A stretch of 8,743 nucleotides of DNA, taken from an uncultured Lachnospiraceae bacterium. GTDB lineage: Bacteria; Bacillota; Clostridia; Lachnospirales; Lachnospiraceae. The DNA lies in assembly GCA_946627575.1 (NCBI GenBank), contig CAMOVS010000034.1, positions 1-8,743 of the forward strand, in the 5' to 3' direction. Every line of letters starts with the position of its first letter. Position 1 is the first letter of the stretch. Below, piece after piece: positions 1 through 4,354 of the stretch. The notes below the pieces were generated by a model. That model did not search any database, was not told where the DNA came from, and saw nothing but the letters and a program-made list of their open reading frames with translations. The position numbers were made by a program, and so were the translations under genes.

Positions 1-2
1 GT

Positions 3-83
3 GTTGAAATTATGATGCAAATTTTGCGCTTTTTTTCTGCAGTTTTTGTAAAGGGACGTACAGGAAGAGATGAGGAAGAATAA
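3..83 (+). CDS. Possible 3' end of an upstream gene, unidentified
   Basis: This frame is open from the window edge to a TAA at 81-83. Its last residues are hydrophobic and then basic/acidic (ILRFFSAVFV, then GRTGRDEEE). An ATG lies at 12-14, so it could also be a tiny 23-residue peptide, but there is no clear ribosome site in the few bases visible before it. A second short frame (ATG at 70, stop at 142-144) overlaps it. I recognise no family in either. Listed only because nothing else explains this edge; it may be non-coding. Confidence 0.2.
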   Translation, partial: VEIMMQILRFFSAVFVKGRTGRDEEE

Positions 84-110
84 CGTCGGAGGGGCAAATA
101 TTACGATGCT

Positions 111-131
111 TTCCTATCTTGATGATAGGAA
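111..131. other. Perfect 8-bp hairpin
   Basis: The arms TTCCTATC (111-118) and GATAGGAA (124-131) pair perfectly around a 5-base loop. No T-run follows on either strand, so it is not a standard intrinsic terminator. It lies just beyond the small-RNA terminator and may be a transcript-end stabilising structure for a gene entering from the left edge. Role unknown. Confidence 0.4.
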
Positions 132-140
132 CAGGCGCAG

Positions 141-237
141 ATAAAAAGTAAACCTACTCCCGTACTTGCACCTCAGGAGTAGGTTTACTTAACAAAACTC
201 TGAAGGTCCAACCACTTTGTGGCGGCTGTCCTTTTAT
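141..237 (-). ncRNA. Candidate small RNA, about 97 nt, minus strand
   Basis: A complete short transcription unit is visible on the minus strand. A promoter with -35 TTGCCT, a 17-base spacer and extended -10 TGcTATACT predicts a start near 237. The transcript ends at a terminator-like hairpin at 146-190 followed by five Ts. Between them the RNA can form a 5' hairpin centred on CCAC/GTGG (212-222), with outer GG/CC pairings reaching about 205-231 through internal loops. It has no convincing open reading frame with a ribosome site. The unit is divergent from a broken small membrane-protein gene (288-529). I do not recognise a known RNA family. It could be a trans-acting regulator, or an antisense RNA for something lost or lying to the left. 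The promoter/terminator pairing is directly visible; the RNA itself is inferred. Confidence 0.55.
143..190 (-). terminator. Intrinsic terminator of the minus-strand small RNA
   Basis: A perfect 15-bp inverted repeat, AAGTAAACCTACTCC (146-160) and GGAGTAGGTTTACTT (176-190), encloses a 15-base loop. Read on the minus strand, the stem ends in a run of five Ts (147-143). No T-run follows on the plus strand, so it works for leftward transcription. The loop is long for a terminator and could serve as a pairing site. Confidence 0.7.
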
Positions 238-243
238 GTGTGT

Positions 244-272
244 AGTATAGCATAGGAGATAGGGTTAGGCAA
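244..272 (-). promoter_or_regulatory. Sigma-A-type extended -10 promoter, minus strand
   Basis: Read on the minus strand: -35 TTGCCT (272-267), a 17-base spacer and -10 TATACT (249-244), with TG one base upstream of the -10 (extended -10). This is the expected promoter for the candidate small RNA ending at about 141. The transcription start is predicted near 237. Confidence 0.6.
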
Positions 273-287
273 GAGGGAAAGGGTGGA

Positions 288-529
288 GTGAATACAATCG
301 AAGAAGCGTGGCTTTTATCAAAAGTATGGCGAAGGGCAGCCGTTATCTGGAGAATAATTGATCATTTGACTGTAATAGGAGCTTTTTCGTCATCTGTTTA
401 TTAGTGTATATAAGTAGCAGTAATATTCAAGCTCAAAATGAAAAGAGGATTATTGCCTTGTCATCTATATTTGCGATGTTAACTTTAATGGGGTTTGCTT
501 TCAATCCCACAAAATATATGAGAAGTTAG
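288..529 (+). pseudogene. Broken small two-helix membrane protein gene
   Basis: Two adjoining frames read as one protein if one base is restored. Frame 1 begins at GTG 288, reads VNTIEEAWLLSKVWRRAAVI onward, and stops at 402-404. Frame 2 continues from about 386 with FFVICLLVYISSS and a second hydrophobic stretch (IIALSSIFAMLTLMGF), and stops at 527-529. The switch falls in a T5 run (383-387); a sixth T would join them into about 80 residues with two predicted membrane helices (around residues 28-45 and 55-72) and a basic N-terminus. The start is weak (GTG, poor ribosome-site spacing). After the stop, another frame stays open from 517 to 715-717, so the gene may once have been longer with a second lesion. 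I do not recognise the family. A sequencing error or a programmed -1 slip at the T run are alternatives. Confidence 0.45.
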
Positions 530-659
530 ATAAAGCCCCGGTTTACAGTCCTCTGGCAGGAAAAGAAGATCCGGTGGGCAGCACTTATCATATCAGCGGG
601 AATCTGTCTTCGGTAAAAAGCAGTTTTAAACCAAAAAGCTTTGCAACCGCTTATATCAG
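530..659. other. Unassigned stretch before a terminator, possible gene remnant
   Basis: No supported gene lies here. The plus frame through position 517 has no stop until 715-717 and gives a plausible-looking but unrecognised sequence (for example APVYSPLAGKEDP). That frame runs into the terminator hairpin, so at most it is a decayed 3' end. A minus-strand frame at 526-852 is rejected because it overlaps the divIVA promoter, leader and start. Confidence 0.3.
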
Positions 660-689
660 CCAGCCCTGCGGGGCTGGTTTTTCCTTTTC
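660..689 (+). terminator. Strong intrinsic terminator, plus strand
   Basis: CCAGCCC (660-666), loop TGCG and GGGCTGG (671-677) form a perfect 7-bp GC-rich hairpin followed by TTTTTCCTTTT. This is a textbook rho-independent terminator for rightward transcription. It insulates the divIVA promoter from whatever lies upstream, now only a gene remnant. Confidence 0.85.
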
Positions 690-714
690 TGCGCAAGTCC
701 GCAGAACTTTCTTG

Positions 715-744
715 TAGACAGAAGGGGAAGCGGAGTTTTATAAT
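715..744 (+). promoter_or_regulatory. Sigma-A promoter of the divIVA-HAD operon
   Basis: -35 TAGACA (715-720) matches five of six consensus bases, the spacer is 18 bases, and -10 TATAAT (739-744) is perfect. Transcription should begin near 751, giving a leader of about 46 bases before the ATG at 797. Confidence 0.75.
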
Positions 745-760
745 AGTAACAGTGTAATTA

Positions 761-788
761 ATCTCGAGATACCTATTTATCGAGGAGG
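761..788 (+). promoter_or_regulatory. divIVA leader: ribosome site partly in a hairpin
   Basis: AGGAGG at 783-788 sits 8 bases before the ATG and fixes the start. The leader also holds CTCGA (763-767) and TCGAG (780-784), which can pair and cover the first two bases of the ribosome site. The perfect 10-bp palindrome ATCTCGAGAT (761-770) overlaps the left arm and could alternatively be a protein-binding site. Any regulatory role is inference. Confidence 0.4.
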
Positions 789-796
789 GACAAAGG

Positions 797-2182
797 ATGA
801 ATCTGAATGAACTGGTAACATACATTGAAGAGCTTTCATTCCGAAGAACCATGTTCGGCTATGACATGGATGAAGTCGATGTTCAGCTTGATAAGATTAA
901 CGATGAGATCATGGCCCTGGTAAAGAAGAAAGATGATGAGATTGCCGCGCTTAAGAGCGGTGCCGTGATCGTGGAGCAGGCTGGGTCCGATGATAAAAAA
1001 GAAGAAGTGGATGAGATGAAAGATTCTGCTGACTCTGCCTCGGCTGGATTGTCAGAGGAGGAGGAAGCAGAGCTTGAGCAGCTCAGGAACCGTAATCGGG
1101 AACTGGAGCATCAGGTACTGCAGCTGCAGGACAGGATCGATGCTCTTGAAGATGAACTGGACCAGGCGACACAGAGAGCTGAGATAGCGGAGGAAAGAGC
1201 TGATGAGACCGGAAAGAAGGCCGAGGCTCTTGCCGAACGTGTCCGGGATATGGAGACTGAGATGGAAGGACTGATGGCTGATCAGGATCAGGAAGAAGAA
1301 TCGGAAGCTGCCGTGGAGGCAGGCTTGGATGTGGAATCCGGAAGAGCAGTTAAGGCTGATCCGGCTGAAGAAGAGCTTTCTGTTGAGGAAGACGATGTCT
1401 CTGGAGATCAGGTAGATTCGGAAGAGGCTGAGCCTGATGATGAGCTTGAAGCAGAAGACCAGGATGATGAAGATACAGAAGATGAAGCACATGAAGCAGA
1501 TGAAGCAGATGAAGCAGACGATGATGCTGATGTCGAAGAGGACGATGACGAAGATGATGGGCCGGCCGTTCTCCTGGTAGATGAGGATACGGAAGAAACG
1601 GAGGAGCCTGAGAGGGCTATCCCGGGCAATACGGATGAGGCTTACAATCAGTACATGCGCAATGCCGACCTCCTCTGCAGACAGCTGTCATTGATTGATG
1701 ACCAGAAGGAAGGAATTCTTCAGGAGGCTCGCACGGAGGCTGAAGGTATCGTAAGCCAGGCCAGGGAGCAGGCGGATACTATGCTTGAGGAAGCCAGAGT
1801 GCAGGCGGATGTTATTGTAGGTGAGGCCAATGACCAGGCAGAAGGCATCCGCAGGGATGTGGAGGCTAAGAAGCAGGTGATTCTGGAAGAGGCTTATCAG
1901 GAGAGAGACGAGCGTCTGGCCAACCTGGAAAGAGACCGGGCCCTCTATGAGGAACTGCTGGAGAAGAAAGCGGCTGTGTTTGATAATCTGCGTAAGCTGT
2001 CAGCAGAGGTCGGAAAGCTGGCTGATACCTATGAGAACCCCGACTATGAGAGCCTATCATCCATCGGGACCGCAGAAGCTGATAAGACAGCTGATGGGAC
2101 AGCGGCTGAGACGCCGAATGAAGTGGACGCAAGTGCCTATGAGCAGGCTGCGGCCGAGTTAGCTAAGGGTGCCAGGGACTGA
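797..2182 (+). CDS. DivIVA-domain coiled-coil cell-division protein
   Basis: 461 residues, cytosolic, probably membrane-associated through its N-terminus. Residues 1-55 resemble the DivIVA N-terminal domain: F20-G21-Y22-D23 followed by DEVDVQLDKI is the family's characteristic pattern. DivIVA proteins bind curved membrane at septa and poles and organise division and wall-growth partners. Residues 86-162 form a charged coiled coil. Residues about 164-275 are an extremely acidic, low-complexity linker with a DEADEAD repeat. Residues 281-411 form a second coiled coil built partly of 11-residue repeats (311-365). The tail (412-461) is Ala/Glu-rich. Canonical DivIVA is much shorter (about 160-230 residues); the excess is the linker and second coiled coil. 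A perfect TATAAT promoter and AGGAGG precede it. Its TGA overlaps the next gene's ATG by one base. The second coiled coil alone could suggest an ATP-synthase-b-like protein, but the N-terminus and absence of a membrane helix argue against that. Confidence 0.8.
   Translation: MNLNELVTYIEELSFRRTMFGYDMDEVDVQLDKINDEIMALVKKKDDEIAALKSGAVIVEQAGSDDKKEEVDEMKDSADSASAGLSEEEEAELEQLRNRNRELEHQVLQLQDRIDALEDELDQATQRAEIAEERADETGKKAEALAERVRDMETEMEGLMADQDQEEESEAAVEAGLDVESGRAVKADPAEEELSVEEDDVSGDQVDSEEAEPDDELEAEDQDDEDTEDEAHEADEADEADDDADVEEDDDEDDGPAVLLVDEDTEETEEPERAIPGNTDEAYNQYMRNADLLCRQLSLIDDQKEGILQEARTEAEGIVSQAREQADTMLEEARVQADVIVGEANDQAEGIRRDVEAKKQVILEEAYQERDERLANLERDRALYEELLEKKAAVFDNLRKLSAEVGKLADTYENPDYESLSSIGTAEADKTADGTAAETPNEVDASAYEQAAAELAKGARD
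1481..1516 (+). repeat. Four tandem 9-bp units in the divIVA acidic linker
   Basis: GATGAAGCA occurs in tandem at 1481, 1490 (first base C), 1499 and 1508, encoding the DEA/HEA/DEA/DEA steps of the acidic linker. Such in-frame units can expand or contract without breaking the frame, so linker length may vary between strains. Confidence 0.8.
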
Positions 2183-2853
2183 TGCTGGGATTGATTGTAT
2201 TTGATATGGATGGCCTGATGATTGATTCTGAGCGGCTTACCATGCAGGCTTACTTTGACATGGGCAAAGAGTGGGGACTTCCGGTAAGTGAGGAACAGTT
2301 CTTAAGTATCATTGGTAAGAATTCCAGAGATGTGAAGGACCAGTACCGGAGAGACTTCGGAGAGAATTTAGATGCTGACAGGTTCTACCGGGAGATTGGG
2401 GCTCTTCGGGACCGGAGAGTTCGCGATGATGGAATTCCTGTCAAGAAAGGCCTTCGTGACCTTCTTGCCATGCTGGAAGATGAAGCTCCGGATATTCCCA
2501 GGACCGTAGCCAGCGGGTCAGATGAAGAGGTGATAAACCGGCATCTGGGGGCAGCGGGTCTACGTCGTTATTTTACCGATGTTTTATCTTCAAGGGATGT
2601 GCCGCGGGGTAAGCCGGCACCGGATGTGTTTCTTACTCTCTGCGAGAGATTCCGGGTTCCTCCGGAAGAGACCCTTGTCCTTGAGGACTCTCCTAACGGG
2701 ATCCGGGCCGGTCTGGCAGGAAACATGCAGGTTATCGCTGTCCCTGATATTCAGCCTGTACCGGATGATATGGCGGGTAATTGCTATGCCGTGGTTCCTG
2801 ATCTTGCTGCAGCGATCCCTTATGTGAGGAGATTATTGGGTTCAGATCAGTGA
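2182..2853 (+). CDS. HAD-superfamily phosphatase, beta-phosphoglucomutase-like
   Basis: 223 residues, a normal length for a HAD subfamily I hydrolase with a helical cap. Visible motifs in order: motif I D8-M9-D10-G11 (nucleophile D8, acid/base D10), the alpha-helical cap at about residues 15-90, motif II S111 in ASGSDEE, motif III K144 in RGKPAPDVF, and motif IV E168-D169 in VLEDSPNGIRAG. All catalytic residues are present, so the enzyme should be active on a small phosphorylated substrate. The LEDSPNG box resembles the beta-phosphoglucomutase and sugar-phosphatase groups, but the true substrate cannot be read from sequence. The ATG overlaps the divIVA stop (TGATG), and the ribosome site is weak (AAGGG at 2165-2169, AGGG at 2174-2177). 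Translation is therefore probably coupled to divIVA. No link to cell division is established. Confidence 0.88.
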   Translation: MLGLIVFDMDGLMIDSERLTMQAYFDMGKEWGLPVSEEQFLSIIGKNSRDVKDQYRRDFGENLDADRFYREIGALRDRRVRDDGIPVKKGLRDLLAMLEDEAPDIPRTVASGSDEEVINRHLGAAGLRRYFTDVLSSRDVPRGKPAPDVFLTLCERFRVPPEETLVLEDSPNGIRAGLAGNMQVIAVPDIQPVPDDMAGNCYAVVPDLAAAIPYVRRLLGSDQ

Positions 2854-2924
2854 GGATCTTGTTGGCTGCCGGATCTCTATACATGGTACAGGAAGATTTT
2901 GTTATAAAGTATATGGTATTATAA

Positions 2925-2975
2925 GGTCTGTTTACCCCAAGCTTGTGTCTTTTAGACCGGCCGGGGTAACAGACC
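2925..2975. other. Long imperfect inverted repeat with a nested hairpin
   Basis: GGTCTGTTTACCCC (2925-2938) pairs with GGGGTAACAGACC (2963-2975) apart from one bulged T. Inside it GTCT/AGAC (loop TTT, within about 2947-2957) can form a second small hairpin. No T-run follows on the plus strand (ATATTTGC), so it is a poor intrinsic terminator. It could end or stabilise the divIVA-HAD transcript, or act as a structured leader or operator for the methyltransferase gene. Confidence 0.55.
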
Positions 2976-2979
2976 ATAT

Positions 2980-3008
2980 TTGCACTATATAAGAAGTTTT
3001 GATATTAT
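2980..3008 (+). promoter_or_regulatory. Possible extended -10 promoter of the methyltransferase operon
   Basis: -10 TATTAT (3003-3008) is preceded by TG one base upstream (extended -10). A weak -35 TTGCAC (2980-2985) lies at a 17-base spacing. The predicted start near 3014-3015 is only about five bases before the ATG at 3020, which would make the message almost leaderless. The weak -35 keeps confidence moderate. Confidence 0.4.
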
Positions 3009-3019
3009 AGCTGATAACT

Positions 3020-4354
3020 ATGGAAACATTAAAGAATTGCATTCGCGAAGAATTGAATACAGGGCTTATTCATATGGTCATCAGCGGACCGAGAAAGTCC
3101 GGATCCATGAGGCGTTATGACCTTCGGCCGGTTATGCTTCGGGGCAGACTGGTCTTCCAGCTTGAGGGCTTTGATGGCGTTCAGGTCTTTCATGAGAATC
3201 TTGATCGGGAGGCGACGATGAAGCGCTTGGCTGAGATTCTCCCGGCCTATCGTAATCTGGAGATGGAGACGGACAAGGAGGCGATCTCCGCCCTGATCAG
3301 CAAGAAGGGTAAAGTTACCCTGCGCCGCAAAGCCAGAGCTGTAGACAAGAGGGATAAGCCGGTCCGGATCAGCCTTGATCATAATAGGACTAAGCGCTAT
3401 ATATTGCCTGAGGGTGTACCGGTTCCTTTCCTGATTGACCTGGGCGTAATGACAGAGGAAGGGAAAATCGTAAGGAAAAGATATGATAAGTTCCGGCAGA
3501 TCAACCGTTTTCTGGAGTTTATCGAGGATATTCTCCCTGCTCTTGAAGAACGGAGCCGGAAGATCAAGGAAGAGCAGACGGACCGGGAGATTACCATCCT
3601 GGATTTTGGCTGCGGCAAGTCCTACCTGACCTTTGCCATCTATTATTATCTGCATGTCCTTAAGAAACTGGATATAAGGATCATAGGCCTGGATCGCAAG
3701 AAGAAGGTGATCCGGGACTGTCAGAGACTGGCAGAGACCTATGGCTATGACAAACTGACATTTCTGGAGGGCGATATCGAGGATTATGAGGGGGTATCCG
3801 GGGTGGATATGGTGGTTACCCTGCATGCCTGCGATACTGCGACGGACTATGCCCTGGCCAAGGCTGTTGCCTGGGGAGCCAAAGTGATCCTGTCGGTTCC
3901 GTGCTGTCAGCATGAGCTCAATAGCCAGTACAAGACCGGGAGTACCATGGAGGAGTCCGGGCAGGTGAAAGATCTCGGGAAGATAGACCCATTTGCCCCT
4001 GTGTCTGATTACGGGATACTGAGGGAGCGTTTTGCGGCCCTTGCCACGGATGGGATCCGGGCCAGAATGCTGGAGACCAGAGGATACCGGACAAGTATTC
4101 TGGAGTTCATTGATATGGAACATACCCCTAAGAATCTTTTGATCCGGGCGGTGTTGAAGGAAGGACGATCATCCGCGATGACTGATCCGGTCAGAAGGAA
4201 GCAGAAAAATGATGTCCGCACCTTGGGAGGATACCGGGATACGGAAGCAGAGGATGCCGGGCTTCGCATAAGGGCGGAGGTTGAAGAATTCTGTAAGATG
4301 TTTGGTTTCAGGCCTTCTATTGTGAGGCTGCTAAGGGAAGGAGACCGGGGATGA
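3020..4354 (+). CDS. Class I SAM-dependent methyltransferase (Methyltransf_32-like)
   Basis: 444 residues, cytosolic. Residues about 1-130 are a conserved-looking N-terminal region (LIHMVISGPRKSGS, then YDLRPVMLRG). The Rossmann methyltransferase core follows: SAM-binding motif I DFGCGKS (195-201), acidic D225 in IIGLD, then LHACDTATD (268-276) and SVPCCQHE (292-299), with FIDMEHTPKNLL near 363-374. The HACDTATD and CCQH boxes are typical of the group that includes tRNA methyltransferase Trm13 and METTL25-like proteins. An RNA or protein substrate is therefore plausible but unproven. No Shine-Dalgarno precedes the ATG at 3020; the next in-frame ATG (residue 19) has none either and would cut into the conserved-looking region, so 3020 is preferred. 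The end overlaps the next gene by 4 bases (ATGA). Confidence 0.82.
   Translation: METLKNCIREELNTGLIHMVISGPRKSGSMRRYDLRPVMLRGRLVFQLEGFDGVQVFHENLDREATMKRLAEILPAYRNLEMETDKEAISALISKKGKVTLRRKARAVDKRDKPVRISLDHNRTKRYILPEGVPVPFLIDLGVMTEEGKIVRKRYDKFRQINRFLEFIEDILPALEERSRKIKEEQTDREITILDFGCGKSYLTFAIYYYLHVLKKLDIRIIGLDRKKKVIRDCQRLAETYGYDKLTFLEGDIEDYEGVSGVDMVVTLHACDTATDYALAKAVAWGAKVILSVPCCQHELNSQYKTGSTMEESGQVKDLGKIDPFAPVSDYGILRERFAALATDGIRARMLETRGYRTSILEFIDMEHTPKNLLIRAVLKEGRSSAMTDPVRRKQKNDVRTLGGYRDTEAEDAGLRIRAEVEEFCKMFGFRPSIVRLLREGDRG

Noticed and set aside
1..796. Insertion sequence or integrated element at the left edge
   Set aside because: No transposase fragment, matching terminal repeats or target duplication visible; the 15-bp inverted repeat is better explained as a terminator.
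526..852. Minus-strand open frame over the divIVA leader
   Set aside because: It crosses the terminator, promoter and start of divIVA and resembles no family.
1408..1629. Minus-strand serine-rich open frame
   Set aside because: It is the antisense of the Asp/Glu codons (GAT/GAA/GAG read as ATC/TTC/CTC in other frames, TCx here) of the DivIVA acidic linker and has no family features.
2844..2859. Small hairpin AGATC/GATCT over the HAD stop codon
   Set aside because: Only 5 bp, AT-containing and without a T-run; too weak to call a terminator.
3029..4123. Long minus-strand open frame (364 codons) opposite the methyltransferase
   Set aside because: The plus strand carries clear methyltransferase motifs and the minus reading shows no recognisable domain; no ribosome site supports it.
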